Notes: a model not told the origin generated them from the letters alone. A DNA stretch of 64,000 nt from Colivicinus sp045642525 (GCA_045642525.1 JAZUIZ010000018.1:85999-149998); one strand, 5' to 3'; counted from the first letter of the stretch, positions 18,526-27,973 are shown. Program-made: numbers and translations.

Positions 18526-21078
18526 ATGAATCCAGAATTAATGACAGAAAAATTACAACAAATTTTAATTAGAGCAATTACAATTTGTAAAGAAAGAAGC
18601 AATCCAGAAATAGCTTCAGAACACTTGATGGTAGCGTTTTTAAGTGATGATGATATTGCGAATATTTTGAATGAATTTCATACAAATATTAATAAACTAA
18701 TTGAAATCAATGATAAATATTTAGAAAAATTAAGTAGCACAAATTCAAACGCTGATCCACTGTTAAACAAATATGTTGTGCAATCATATAATGATGCTCT
18801 TAAAAAATCAAAACAAAGAAAAGATAAATATTTATCAATGTTTGATATGTTTATTGCAACACTATTTAATGAATCAGATGTATGTACAGAAATTAGAAAA
18901 TATTGTGGATTTTCAAGAAATGAAATTGAAAATAAATACAGTATAGAAAGGGGCGATGATATGATAAACAACAAAGAAGATGAAAATAATATTAATTCCC
19001 TAAAGAAATATGGTAGAAATTTAGTCGATGATGTAAGAAATGGAAAAATTGATCCAGTCATTGGACGAGATGATGAAATTAGAAGAGTAATTGAAATTTT
19101 GTCTCGTAAAACTAAAAACAATCCTGTTTTAATTGGCGAACCAGGAGTTGGAAAAACTGCGATTGTTGAAGGCCTCGCATGGCGTATTTTTAATAACGAT
19201 GTACCTCTTGGCTTAAAAGAAAAAGATTTAATTGAATTAGATATGGGTTCTTTAATTGCTGGAGCCAAATATCGTGGTGAATTTGAAGAAAGACTAAAAG
19301 CTGTTTTGAAAGAAGTTCAAGATGCTGATGGCAAGATTATTCTTTTCATAGATGAAATACATAATCTAGTTGGTGCTGGCAAAACTGAAGGTGCAATGGA
19401 TGCTGCTAATTTATTAAAACCAATGCTCGCTAGAGGAGAATTAAGATGTATTGGTGCTACAACTTTTGATGAGTATAGACAATATATAGAAAAAGATGCT
19501 GCGCTTGAAAGAAGATTTCAAAAAGTTCAAGTTGATGAGCCTACAGTTGAAGATACAATATCAATTTTGCGTGGATTAAAAGATAGATTTGAAGTCCATC
19601 ATGGTGTACAAATTAAAGACGATGCTATTATTGCGGCTGCATCACTTTCAAATAGATACATTACAGATAGATTCTTGCCAGATAAAGCAATTGATTTAAT
19701 TGATGAAGCATGCGCATCTACAAGAGTTGAAATGGATTCTAAACCTGTAGAATTAGATGAACTTTCAAGAAAAATAGATACTTTAGAAATTGAAAAAATT
19801 TCTTTGAAAAAAGAAACTGAAGAAAAAGCCAAGAAAAGATTAGAAGAAATAGATAAAGAATTAATTGATTTAAAACAAAAGCATAATGTTTTGCAAGATA
19901 AGTGGGACAAAGAAAAAACTGAATTATCAAATATAAAAGATATTAAAGCTAAACTTGAAAAGGCAAAACTAGAAATGTCTGATGCACAAAATAGCGCTGA
20001 TTATGAAAAAGCATCGAAATTGCAATATGAAACAATCCCAACTTTAGAAAAGACTTTAAACGAATTGAACAAAAAAGAAGCAGAAGGAAGAATGCTGTCT
20101 GAAGTTGTAGATGAAGAATCTATTGCGAAAGTTGTATCTAAGTGGACACATATTGAAGTATCAAAACTTATGTCAACTGAAAGAGAAAAATTATTAAAAT
20201 TAAAAGACAAATTGTCTTTAAGAGTAATTGGCCAAGACAACGCTCTTGATCTAGTTACTGATGCTATTTTAAGAAATAAGGCTCAAGTGTCAGATATCAA
20301 TAGACCAATTGGCTCATTCTTATTTTTAGGTCCAACAGGTGTTGGAAAGACTGAGGTTGCTAAGGCTTTGGCTGAACAATTATTTGATGATGAATCCAAA
20401 GTTGTTAGAATCGATATGTCTGAATATATGGAAAAGTTTAGTGTTTCTAGACTAATTGGTGCGCCTCCTGGATATGTTGGATATGAAGAGGGAGGACAAT
20501 TAACTGAAGCAGTAAGAAGAAAGCCTTATTCAATAGTTCTGTTAGATGAAATTGAAAAAGCTCATCCAGATGTCTTCAATATCCTTCTACAAATATTGGA
20601 TGATGGAAGGATTACAGATTCAAAAGGAGTAACTGTTGACTTTAAAAATACAATTATCATAATGACCTCAAATCTTGGATCAGAATATGCTTTTGAACAA
20701 GACTTGGAAAAGAAAGAAAAGGCTTATCAAGAAATTGTTAAAAATACATTTAAACCAGAATTTATAAATAGAATAGATGAAATTATTATATTTAATCCAT
20801 TAGATAAATATGTAATAAAAAGAGTTGCTGGAAAATTCTTAAGTCAACTTAAAGAACGTTTAAGCAATTCTGACATTACACTATCTGTAAGTGATAAGGC
20901 TATGGACAAAATTGCAGAACTCGGATTTGATGAAACATATGGTGCACGACCAATGAAGAGGCATATCCAAAGATCAATCGAATCTTTAGTTGCAAAATAT
21001 ATTTTGGAAAATTATGATGTAAAAAACATTTTGATTGATTTAGATTCTAAAGGCAATTACATTATTAAGAAAGCATAA
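18526..21078 (+). CDS. clpB: Disaggregase ClpB
   Basis: An 850-residue Hsp100 AAA+ protein that extracts polypeptides from aggregates together with DnaK. It has a Clp N-domain (1-145), AAA-1 with Walker A GEPGVGKT and DEIH Walker B, a long coiled-coil middle domain (about 405-520, the feature separating ClpB from ClpA/ClpC), AAA-2 with GPTGVGKT and DEIEKAH, and the C-terminal D2-small domain. The start ATG has Shine-Dalgarno AAGGAGG overlapping the end of CIRCE. A terminator follows. Heat-shock induction through HrcA is inferred from that site. Confidence 0.97.
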   Translation: MNPELMTEKLQQILIRAITICKERSNPEIASEHLMVAFLSDDDIANILNEFHTNINKLIEINDKYLEKLSSTNSNADPLLNKYVVQSYNDALKKSKQRKDKYLSMFDMFIATLFNESDVCTEIRKYCGFSRNEIENKYSIERGDDMINNKEDENNINSLKKYGRNLVDDVRNGKIDPVIGRDDEIRRVIEILSRKTKNNPVLIGEPGVGKTAIVEGLAWRIFNNDVPLGLKEKDLIELDMGSLIAGAKYRGEFEERLKAVLKEVQDADGKIILFIDEIHNLVGAGKTEGAMDAANLLKPMLARGELRCIGATTFDEYRQYIEKDAALERRFQKVQVDEPTVEDTISILRGLKDRFEVHHGVQIKDDAIIAAASLSNRYITDRFLPDKAIDLIDEACASTRVEMDSKPVELDELSRKIDTLEIEKISLKKETEEKAKKRLEEIDKELIDLKQKHNVLQDKWDKEKTELSNIKDIKAKLEKAKLEMSDAQNSADYEKASKLQYETIPTLEKTLNELNKKEAEGRMLSEVVDEESIAKVVSKWTHIEVSKLMSTEREKLLKLKDKLSLRVIGQDNALDLVTDAILRNKAQVSDINRPIGSFLFLGPTGVGKTEVAKALAEQLFDDESKVVRIDMSEYMEKFSVSRLIGAPPGYVGYEEGGQLTEAVRRKPYSIVLLDEIEKAHPDVFNILLQILDDGRITDSKGVTVDFKNTIIIMTSNLGSEYAFEQDLEKKEKAYQEIVKNTFKPEFINRIDEIIIFNPLDKYVIKRVAGKFLSQLKERLSNSDITLSVSDKAMDKIAELGFDETYGARPMKRHIQRSIESLVAKYILENYDVKNILIDLDSKGNYIIKKA

Positions 21079-21079
21079 A

Positions 21080-21103
21080 AAAGAACTCCAATGGAGTTCT
21101 TTA
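21080..21103. terminator. Bidirectional terminator between clpB and csp
   Basis: An 11-bp stem AAAGAACTCCA / TGGAGTTCTTT with a 1-nt centre, T-rich on the + side and A-rich on the other, lies between convergent genes. Confidence 0.85.
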
Positions 21104-21109
21104 ATTAAT

Positions 21110-21307
21110 TTATGCTTTTTTTACATTAACTGCTTGAGGACCTTTATCGCCGTCGTTTACTTCATATTCAACAGCTTGTCCTTCATCTAGAGTCTTGTAA
21201 CCATCTGCTTGAATAGCTGAGAAATGTACGAATACTTCTTTGCCATCATCGCCTGTGATGAATCCATAACCCTTAGCAGCATTAAACCACTTTACCTTAC
21301 CTGTCAT
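21110..21307 (-). CDS. csp: Cold-shock domain protein
   Basis: A 65-residue single CSD protein that binds single-stranded RNA/DNA. RNP1 is KGYGFI and RNP2 is VFVHFSAI, and it starts with the usual MTGKVKWFNAAKG. Length is normal for Csp proteins. Shine-Dalgarno AAGGGGA is in place on the minus strand. It is monocistronic and ends at the terminator shared with clpB. Confidence 0.97.
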   Translation of the reverse strand: MTGKVKWFNAAKGYGFITGDDGKEVFVHFSAIQADGYKTLDEGQAVEYEVNDGDKGPQAVNVKKA

Positions 21308-21390
21308 AAATCCCCTTATCTAGCAAAACAATATGCATATTTATATTAAAACAGATTATTCATTTATGCAAACAAAAGTATAATTTTTTG

Positions 21391-21402
21391 TATAATTTAC
21401 TT
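21391..21402 (+). promoter_or_regulatory. Leaderless -10 of the S66 peptidase gene
   Basis: TATAAT (21391-21396) ends 6 nt before the ATG at 21403. A second TATAAT lies at 21379-21384. No Shine-Dalgarno. Confidence 0.65.
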
Positions 21403-22383
21403 ATGAAATATCCTAAATTTTTAAATAAAGGCGACACCATTGGTGTTTGCGCTCCTAGTGCAGGGGTTGGCAAGAATTTACAAGATTATCTAGAGTCTAT
21501 TAAAGTCCTTAAAAATGAGGGCTATAGGGTGATTGAAACAAAATCGGTTAGAAAAAAGGGCCCAAGAAGCACTTCTGCAAAAGGTAGAGCAAAAGAGTTT
21601 CACGCATTATTGTCTAACCCAAAAGTTGATGCAATTATTTTTGCCACCGGCGGTGATTATATGTTTGAAATGATGCCATATGTTAATTATGACAAACTTA
21701 TTGATAATCCAATATGGCTAATGGGCTATTCTGATCCAACCAACATTCTTCTAGATGTTACATGTTTTCTAGATATCGCAACACTATATGGCTTTAATGC
21801 AGGATCATATAGATTAAATAATCCTAAGTGGCAACAGATTAACTTGGAATATTTGAAGGGAAATATAATAAAACAAAAATCGTATTCAAAGTATCAAACT
21901 TCATTTGAAAAATGGAATAACATAAATGAATTTAAAAATGATGTTAAATGGATTAGTAAAAATGATGTTGATATTAGTGGAAGACTAATTGGTGGTTGTT
22001 TTGAAATAATAAAAAATCATCTTGGAACTTATCTTGACAATATGAGTTGTTTTGTGTCGAGATATGCTGAAGATGGAATCATTTGGTATTTTGATATTTA
22101 TAATTGTTCTGTATTAGATTTTTATTTAGGATTATTACAAATGAAATATGCCGGTCTTTTTATTAACTGTAAAGGCGTGCTAATAGGTAGAGTAGCTATT
22201 CCAAATATTGAAGATACAAAATTTGATTATATCAAAGCTGCTGATAAAGCATTAGGAAATATCCCACACATTATGGAAATGGATATTGGTCACACAAGTC
22301 CCGCTATGACAATGATCAATGGAGCGATATGTCACGCAAAATGTCATGATGGAAAAGGTGAAATATCTTTTAAATTGAAATAA
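21403..22383 (+). CDS. S66-family LD-carboxypeptidase (LdcA/MccF-like)
   Basis: A 326-residue serine peptidase of family S66. The catalytic Ser lies in G-Y-S-D-P-T (about residue 109), the Glu in G-G-C-F-E, and the His in D-I-G-H-T-S-P near the C-terminus, which completes the Ser-Glu-His triad. The N-terminus KGDTIGVCAPSAG is typical. Members cleave the terminal D-Ala of muropeptide tetrapeptides during wall recycling (LdcA) or inactivate microcin C (MccF); sequence alone does not decide between them. ATG 21403 is chosen over an upstream in-frame TTG because it gives the family N-terminus and sits 6 nt after TATAAT. Confidence 0.9.
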   Translation: MKYPKFLNKGDTIGVCAPSAGVGKNLQDYLESIKVLKNEGYRVIETKSVRKKGPRSTSAKGRAKEFHALLSNPKVDAIIFATGGDYMFEMMPYVNYDKLIDNPIWLMGYSDPTNILLDVTCFLDIATLYGFNAGSYRLNNPKWQQINLEYLKGNIIKQKSYSKYQTSFEKWNNINEFKNDVKWISKNDVDISGRLIGGCFEIIKNHLGTYLDNMSCFVSRYAEDGIIWYFDIYNCSVLDFYLGLLQMKYAGLFINCKGVLIGRVAIPNIEDTKFDYIKAADKALGNIPHIMEMDIGHTSPAMTMINGAICHAKCHDGKGEISFKLK

Positions 22384-23415
22384 TTATTTATTATTTAAAT
22401 ATTCAAAAAAATCTTTTTTAAATTCATCTATATTTTCTTGAGTTGTAGCCCATGAACATACAAATCTAACTACTGTATGATTGTTGTCATATTTGCACCA
22501 ATCACCAACTTGGTAATTGGTTCTTATTTTTGCGAGTAATTTATTTTCTAAGATTGGAAATATTTGATTTGTGGTTGAATTAACATATAGAGGAATTTTG
22601 TTTTGTTTGAATAAATTACTTAATTGTTGTGCCATTTTATTAGCATTATCAGCTAGTTCAAAATATAAATTATCTTCAAATAGAGTTATAAATTCTATTC
22701 CCATTACTCTTCCTTTAGCCATCAATGAACAATGTTGTTTTATTAGATATCTAAACTCATTCTTAAGTTCATCGTTTCTAACAACCGTTGCTTCACCGTA
22801 TAGAGCGCCATTTTTTGTTCCACCAATGTAGAATATATCTGTTAGTTTAGCAATATCTTTTAATGTTAAGTCATTGTTTTCTGCCATTAAGGCGCTTCCT
22901 AATCTTGCTCCATCTAAATATAGGTATAAATTGTATTTTTTACATATATTATAAATGTCTGTTAATTCTTGTTTGTTGTATATTGTCCCAAGTTCAGTTG
23001 AATTTGATATAAAAACCATTTTTGGTTTAACCATGTGTTCATCTGTATGATTCAAAACAATATCTTCAATTGCTTCAGGAATAATTTTGCCTTTTATTCC
23101 TTTTGTAGTAATAATTTTGTGTCCAGTTGCTTCAACTGCACCTGTTTCGTGTGTGTTAATATGACCAGTATCTACACATATTACTGCTTCATATGATTTC
23201 AACAATGATATAGCTAAAACATTAGAAGGGGTACCACCAGGAATAAAATGCACATCTACATCCTTGTTCTCAATGAGGTTCTTAATCATTTTAGCTGCTT
23301 TTTTACAATATGGATCTAAACCATATCCTGGTGTTTGAACATAATTTGTTTTAATTAAGTTTTCTAAAATTCTCTTATGAGCACCTTCAGAATAATCATT
23401 TGTGAATGAAAACAT
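22384..23415 (-). CDS. Threonine aldolase family PLP enzyme
   Basis: A 343-residue fold-type I PLP enzyme of the low-specificity L-threonine aldolase family (threonine to glycine plus acetaldehyde). It starts FSFTNDYSEGAH, carries the PLP lysine in I-G-G-T-K-N-G (about residue 200) and the D-G-A-R-L PLP-Asp region. Strong Shine-Dalgarno (AAGGAGG on the minus strand). It lies 10 nt downstream of the Crp-family regulator gene on the same strand, so it is probably in that operon. It abuts the convergent S66 peptidase stop. Confidence 0.9.
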   Translation of the reverse strand: MFSFTNDYSEGAHKRILENLIKTNYVQTPGYGLDPYCKKAAKMIKNLIENKDVDVHFIPGGTPSNVLAISLLKSYEAVICVDTGHINTHETGAVEATGHKIITTKGIKGKIIPEAIEDIVLNHTDEHMVKPKMVFISNSTELGTIYNKQELTDIYNICKKYNLYLYLDGARLGSALMAENNDLTLKDIAKLTDIFYIGGTKNGALYGEATVVRNDELKNEFRYLIKQHCSLMAKGRVMGIEFITLFEDNLYFELADNANKMAQQLSNLFKQNKIPLYVNSTTNQIFPILENKLLAKIRTNYQVGDWCKYDNNHTVVRFVCSWATTQENIDEFKKDFFEYLNNK

Positions 23416-23425
23416 TTTATCCTCC

Positions 23426-24007
23426 TTATTTCAACATAATGTTGTTAGAACTTCTAATAATCTTGTTATTTTTAACTAATTTTGTTAATAACCTCGATAA
23501 TGTTTCCCTCTTAATATATAACTCTTTAGCTAAATTGGAAATAGTGTCATATTCTATTTTGTTGTTGTTTGAATGCATATAATATTCAAATCTATCTTCA
23601 GCACTATCCATTGATAACAACTTTATTTTATCATTTAATGACTTACTAAAATCAGATTGTATTTGTAGATATTCGTGCATGAAATCATCGTTTGTTTTTA
23701 ATAATTTTACTAATAATTCTTTGCCAATTAGCACAATCTCACAGTCTGACATTGCAACGATATCCCCCTTATAGTAAGGTTTTTTGGAAAAGATTAAGTT
23801 ATTGCCAAATATATCATTTTCTTTTAATCTATTAAAAACTACTTCATTACCATTATTTAAATACGTTATTATTGACACTTTGCCACTTTCAATAATTCCT
23901 ATATTTTCGCATTTATCGTTTTCTCTAAAGAAAACACTTCCTTTTTCTAAGGAAATCTTCTTTGTTTGCTCTAACTCTATTTTCTTTAAGGTATTTAGTA
24001 TGTTCAT
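23426..24007 (-). CDS. Crp/Fnr-family transcription regulator
   Basis: A 193-residue regulator with an N-terminal cyclic-nucleotide-binding-type beta barrel (about 15-115) and a C-terminal winged HTH (TISNLAKELYIKRETLSRLL, about 155-175) of Crp type. No Cys cluster of Fnr type is seen, so the ligand is unknown. A palindrome GTGATTTAAATCAC sits right upstream of its start, so autoregulation and control of the divergent transporter genes is inferred. The threonine aldolase gene follows 10 nt downstream. Confidence 0.88.
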   Translation of the reverse strand: MNILNTLKKIELEQTKKISLEKGSVFFRENDKCENIGIIESGKVSIITYLNNGNEVVFNRLKENDIFGNNLIFSKKPYYKGDIVAMSDCEIVLIGKELLVKLLKTNDDFMHEYLQIQSDFSKSLNDKIKLLSMDSAEDRFEYYMHSNNNKIEYDTISNLAKELYIKRETLSRLLTKLVKNNKIIRSSNNIMLK

Positions 24008-24010
24008 ATA

Positions 24011-24026
24011 TGTGATTTAAATCACG
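24011..24026. promoter_or_regulatory. Crp-type operator between regulator and transporter genes
   Basis: TGTGA-N6-TCAC(G), containing the perfect 14-nt palindrome GTGATTTAAATCAC, has the standard Crp/Fnr half-site spacing. It lies 4 nt upstream of the regulator start (minus strand) and 50 nt upstream of the divergent substrate-binding protein. Confidence 0.75.
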
Positions 24027-24075
24027 GATTTATATAAATATATTATATACAATTTATTTAGAAAGATGACATTAT

Positions 24076-25002
24076 ATGAAAAAATTATTTTGTTTTATTG
24101 CATTGTTATTACTGATGGGTTGTTCAAATACTAATTCAAATAAAGAATTAAGTATAGTTGTTCCAAGTGGAGCTCCATCATTAGCGTTTTATTCAGAAAA
24201 AGATAATCCTTTATTTAATACAGCAGATGCTTCTAGTATTATTCCAGAATTAATGAGTGATAATGGATCAGATGTTATTGTCGTTGATACTGTAAATGGC
24301 GTTAAGGCTATTAATTCTGGAGCAAATTATTCACTTGCAGCTTCGATTACTTTTGGTAATTTCTATTTAGCTTCAACAGGAAATGATGAAGATGGAATAA
24401 TGAATGAAGGAGACTATATAGTTTTATTTTCAAAAGGCGCAACACCTGATTTAATTTTCCACTATTTATTTAAAGATAAATACGATTCATCAATTCATTA
24501 TGTATCTGCAGTATCAGATGCATCTGCATGTTTAATAAAAGGCATCAATATTAGCGATGATTCTTCCAAAGTTGACTATGTGATGATTGCGGAACCGGCA
24601 TTAACTATGGCTCTTTCTCAAAATGAAAGAGCAAGTGTATATCTAGACATTCAAAACGAATATAAAAAAACAAGCGGTGGTATGCCAATGATTCAAGCAT
24701 CTATATTTGTTTCTAATAAATTAGAAAAAAAGGATATTGAAAACTTTTTATCAAAAATAAAGGAAAACATAAATTTTATATTAGATAATCCAAATATATT
24801 TTCTGATAGCGTAGTTAATATGTCAGACACTGAAGTGAAAGATTTATTTGGGATTCCAAATTCCAAAATCGCATATAAAGTTTTAAAAGAAAACTCCATA
24901 GGCTTAGGCTTTATTGATGCTTACAACAATAAAGATAATATAGATCAGTATTTATCTTTATTTGATATTGGTGAAACTAATGAAGAAATATACTTTAAAT
25001 AA
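24076..25002 (+). CDS. ABC transporter substrate-binding lipoprotein (NMT1/SsuA-like)
   Basis: A 308-residue exported protein with signal MKKLFCFIALLLLMGC (lipobox L-M-G-C, Cys16), lipid-anchored outside. The rest resembles periplasmic-binding proteins of the nitrate/sulfonate/thiamine-precursor class: it opens LSIVVPSGAPSLAFY and has a VDYVMIAEPAL segment. It is followed, with a 23-nt overlap, by a permease of the same class. No ATPase gene lies nearby. Substrate cannot be told. It is divergent from the Crp-family regulator with a shared operator. Confidence 0.82.
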   Translation: MKKLFCFIALLLLMGCSNTNSNKELSIVVPSGAPSLAFYSEKDNPLFNTADASSIIPELMSDNGSDVIVVDTVNGVKAINSGANYSLAASITFGNFYLASTGNDEDGIMNEGDYIVLFSKGATPDLIFHYLFKDKYDSSIHYVSAVSDASACLIKGINISDDSSKVDYVMIAEPALTMALSQNERASVYLDIQNEYKKTSGGMPMIQASIFVSNKLEKKDIENFLSKIKENINFILDNPNIFSDSVVNMSDTEVKDLFGIPNSKIAYKVLKENSIGLGFIDAYNNKDNIDQYLSLFDIGETNEEIYFK

Positions 25003-25747
25003 GACCGTTACAAAAATAATAGGTGTTTTGTTGTTATTGCTATTGTGGCAGTTATTATCTTTATTGATTAAAGATGATTCTTTTATCTTTCCTAGTCCAA
25101 TAAAAACAATTATCAAAGTAATTGAACTTCTAAATGATTCGTATACATATAGATGTGTTTTGCAAACAATGATTAGAATGTTGCTAGGATTTGTGATTTC
25201 GATTATATTAGCTTTTATAATAGGTGTAATTGCAGGTAATAGTGAAACAATACAAGAAATAATTAAACCAACAATAACTATTTTTAAATCTATTCCTACG
25301 GCTTGCCTTGTATACTTGTTTTTACTTATATTTGGGGCTAGAATCACGCCTATGATTATAGTGGTACTCATATCTTTTCCAATATTGTATGAATCAATAG
25401 TAGGTGGAATTAAAGCCACACCAAAGTCTTTAATAGAAGCGTGTGAAATTGATGGTGCTTCATTATTTTGCCTTAATATGAAGGTTAAAATACCTCTAGC
25501 CATACCTTATATTGTTGTAGGGGTATCGTCTTCGTTTTCTTTATCTTTAAAAATCGAAATAATGGCTGAAGTAATCACAGGATATACAAGACTTGGGCTA
25601 GGAAGTGCAATTTTATCATCGCAAAGAAATGACCCCACAAATTTAGTATCAGTATTTGCATATAGTTTTATTGCAATAGTAATTATGTTAATATTTGATA
25701 ATATTTCAAATTATATCAAGCAAAAGTTTGAATCAAGATATATGTAG
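24980..25747 (+). CDS. ABC transporter permease (SsuC/TauC class)
   Basis: A 255-residue BPD_transp_1 permease with about six membrane helices and the EAA loop EACEIDGASLFCLNMKVKIP (about 155-175), which contacts an ATPase. ATG 24980 is preferred over upstream in-frame TTG/GTG codons because it gives the usual short cytoplasmic N-terminus. It overlaps the substrate-binding gene by 23 nt. The cognate ATPase must be encoded elsewhere. Confidence 0.88.
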   Translation: MKKYTLNKTVTKIIGVLLLLLLWQLLSLLIKDDSFIFPSPIKTIIKVIELLNDSYTYRCVLQTMIRMLLGFVISIILAFIIGVIAGNSETIQEIIKPTITIFKSIPTACLVYLFLLIFGARITPMIIVVLISFPILYESIVGGIKATPKSLIEACEIDGASLFCLNMKVKIPLAIPYIVVGVSSSFSLSLKIEIMAEVITGYTRLGLGSAILSSQRNDPTNLVSVFAYSFIAIVIMLIFDNISNYIKQKFESRYM

Positions 25748-25760
25748 TATACTAATAATA
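25748..25760 (+). promoter_or_regulatory. Leaderless -10 of the deacetylase gene
   Basis: TATACT (25748-25753) directly follows the permease stop codon and ends 7 nt before ATG 25761. No Shine-Dalgarno. Confidence 0.55.
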
Positions 25761-27062
25761 ATGACAAATAAAAAAAGAAAAATTAATAGCTCTATATTAA
25801 TTATTTGTATATTAACTGTTCTTGTTTTACTAGGATTTAAATTATTGACAAGCAATCCATCTTTTTGGTTTAAAAAATCAATTCACGCTGATGCTTTAAA
25901 ATATTCTACAAGACATTGTTTGATTTTTTATCCCAAGAATAAACGTGGCAAAGAAGTTGCCAAACAATTAGCTAAAGATTGTAATGAAGATAGAATATAT
26001 GACTATTCTTTAATACCTTATGGAGACTATTTTTATGTTAGCTATGGAAATGGTGTAGGGTATTTTGTTGATAAAGATAATAATTCATTAGTTATTAATG
26101 ATGTTAGTGATTATGGAAAAAGAATCATTGGTGATTATTTACGCTATACAATAAAAAAAGAAAAACCTGATTTATATTATGATTCAAAATTCCTTGAAAG
26201 CACATGTGTTGATAAATTAGATTTTAGCAATGTCACATACGATATTGAAGATGAATATTTAAAATGCTATTTTCCTACATATGATATCAATGCTTTGGTT
26301 CCATTAAAGTATATGCAAACAGAATTAAATATGAATTTTGGCTTTAAAGATGAACTGTATTCTAAACCAATTTATATAGATACTAATCATCCAGTTATTT
26401 GTTTAACTTTTGATGATGGGCCTCAATTTTGGTATGAACCAAATGAGTCTACTTCAAATAATATAGTAAACACATTGTATAAATATGATGTAAATGCAAC
26501 ATTTTATGTTGTTGGCAAATGTTTAGATGAAAGAGATTCTTGGACAGATTATCAAGTTTATACCTTTTTAAAGCAATCTATTAATAATGGGAATGAGTAT
26601 GGATCACACACTCATTATCACGATGAATTAGTGAATATTTCTTCTACTGACAAAATAAAAGAAACTATTTCATATCCTGGTGAATATCTTAATGATTTGT
26701 TAGGATATCAAATGAAAACATATCGTCCACCTGAGGGTTTGATTGATGATACTGTTTTAAGTGCTCAACCATATCCTGCAATATTTTGGGATATTGATTC
26801 AGAAGACTGGAAATCTAGAGACGCAAACGTGATATATGATAAAGTGCTTAGTTACGCTAATGAAAATAAACTAAGTGATGGAGATGTTATCTTATTTCAC
26901 GAAATATATGATGAAACAGCTAAAGCAATTGAAAAAATAGTACCTGAACTTGTTGATAGAGGATATCAACTAGTTACTGTTTCGGACATGCTAAAATACC
27001 TTGGAATAGATGTAAACAATTTATCTTATTATTATAATTTTATCCCACCAAATTACGAGTAA
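25761..27062 (+). CDS. Membrane-anchored polysaccharide deacetylase (NodB homology domain)
   Basis: A 433-residue protein with an N-terminal membrane anchor (about 10-30), an extracytoplasmic domain I do not recognise (about 45-205), and a C-terminal NodB deacetylase domain. Motifs: T-F-D-D-G-P, H-T-H-Y-H (metal His pair), Y-R-P-P, D-S-E-D-W and L-F-H-E. It probably removes acetyl groups from peptidoglycan or a surface glycan (PgdA-like), conferring lysozyme tolerance; this is inference. ATG 25761 is used rather than upstream alternatives because it lies after the permease stop and after a -10 box. Confidence 0.9.
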   Translation: MTNKKRKINSSILIICILTVLVLLGFKLLTSNPSFWFKKSIHADALKYSTRHCLIFYPKNKRGKEVAKQLAKDCNEDRIYDYSLIPYGDYFYVSYGNGVGYFVDKDNNSLVINDVSDYGKRIIGDYLRYTIKKEKPDLYYDSKFLESTCVDKLDFSNVTYDIEDEYLKCYFPTYDINALVPLKYMQTELNMNFGFKDELYSKPIYIDTNHPVICLTFDDGPQFWYEPNESTSNNIVNTLYKYDVNATFYVVGKCLDERDSWTDYQVYTFLKQSINNGNEYGSHTHYHDELVNISSTDKIKETISYPGEYLNDLLGYQMKTYRPPEGLIDDTVLSAQPYPAIFWDIDSEDWKSRDANVIYDKVLSYANENKLSDGDVILFHEIYDETAKAIEKIVPELVDRGYQLVTVSDMLKYLGIDVNNLSYYYNFIPPNYE

Positions 27063-27957
27063 TAATCTTATTTAAAAAATCTATATATTGATCAGCGATA
27101 TTCTTATCGCTGATTTTTATATCATCATTATATGAAGTTAATTTAGAAAAGAATACATTATTAATACTTGTTTTTATTGAAAATCCATCTTTTGTAAATA
27201 CAATATTCGCAAAATCATCTTTTAGTCTTTGCCTTAAATATTCAGAGTCATTTATGATTTCAAACTTTATTAAAGTTGCTTTATTTGAATAATATGAATC
27301 CGAAGAAGCATCTATGATTTCTATAATTTTATTTCTTGAAATATTGATATCATTTTTAATATCGCTCATCTTCATAGCTAAAATATTATCGAATCTTGTA
27401 TGATATATTTTTTCATTTTTTTCATAATGATAATAAAGATAATAAAAATCATTATTTCTATACAAGAACAATGGGAATATTAATTCTTCAGCTTTATTTT
27501 CTCTTTTTATAATTATCGCTTTATTATTTTTGATTGCTTCTAAAGTATCTTCCATTCGATGAATGAATTTTTTATCAGAATGTTTATTGTGATATTCTAA
27601 TTTCTTTAATATTTTTTCTTCGTAAAACGACACAAAAGAGTATAGTTTTGTATTCAATTTTGTTAATAAAGATTCATCTAAGTTTTTAAGAGAGTTTAAA
27701 GAATCGGTTATAATTTTAATTTCCGAAATTGTAAATGGTGCTTCGTTAAGATAATAGCCATTGTCATATTCGACATCATAGTTGTATTCATTTAATACTG
27801 TGAAATCATCGTAAATTGTTTTTCTATTTTGTATGTTAATACCTGATTCTTCTAGAAGTGTACATATTTCATTTAAAGATAATTTATGATCGATATCCGT
27901 ATTTTTTTGAAGTATTTCAATTAGTTTTAATATCCTATTCTTATTGTTTGATTTCAT
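27040..27957 (-). CDS. WYL-domain transcription regulator
   Basis: A 305-residue protein with an N-terminal winged HTH (about 8-70, including the RKTIYDDFTVLNEYNYDVEYD segment) followed by a WYL-type ligand-sensing domain (about 130-225, with ELIFPLFLYRNNDFYYLYYH) and a C-terminal WCX-like extension. Such proteins are usually repressors or activators sensing small molecules or nucleic acid. It is divergent from the NagA-like gene with a palindromic operator between them, so autoregulation is likely. The 3' end overlaps the convergent deacetylase by 23 nt. ATG 27957 has no Shine-Dalgarno but a TATAAT 6 nt upstream. Confidence 0.85.
   Translation of the reverse strand: MKSNNKNRILKLIEILQKNTDIDHKLSLNEICTLLEESGINIQNRKTIYDDFTVLNEYNYDVEYDNGYYLNEAPFTISEIKIITDSLNSLKNLDESLLTKLNTKLYSFVSFYEEKILKKLEYHNKHSDKKFIHRMEDTLEAIKNNKAIIIKRENKAEELIFPLFLYRNNDFYYLYYHYEKNEKIYHTRFDNILAMKMSDIKNDINISRNKIIEIIDASSDSYYSNKATLIKFEIINDSEYLRQRLKDDFANIVFTKDGFSIKTSINNVFFSKLTSYNDDIKISDKNIADQYIDFLNKIITRNLVG
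27091..27119 (+). terminator. Terminator of the deacetylase gene, inside the convergent WYL gene
   Basis: A perfect 10-bp stem ATCAGCGATA / TATCGCTGAT with a TTCT loop is followed by TTTTTAT. It lies within the last coding part of the opposite-strand regulator gene. Confidence 0.8.
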
Positions 27958-27969
27958 GTCTTAATTATA
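27958..27969 (-). promoter_or_regulatory. Leaderless -10 of the WYL regulator gene
   Basis: Minus-strand TATAAT (27964-27969) ends 6 nt before the ATG (27957). No Shine-Dalgarno. Confidence 0.65.
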
Positions 27970-27973
27970 CATT

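Noticed and set aside
18678..19268. Long open frame on the minus strand inside clpB
   Set aside because: It lies wholly within clpB, has no recognisable protein features and no Shine-Dalgarno; a shadow frame of a biased coding sequence.
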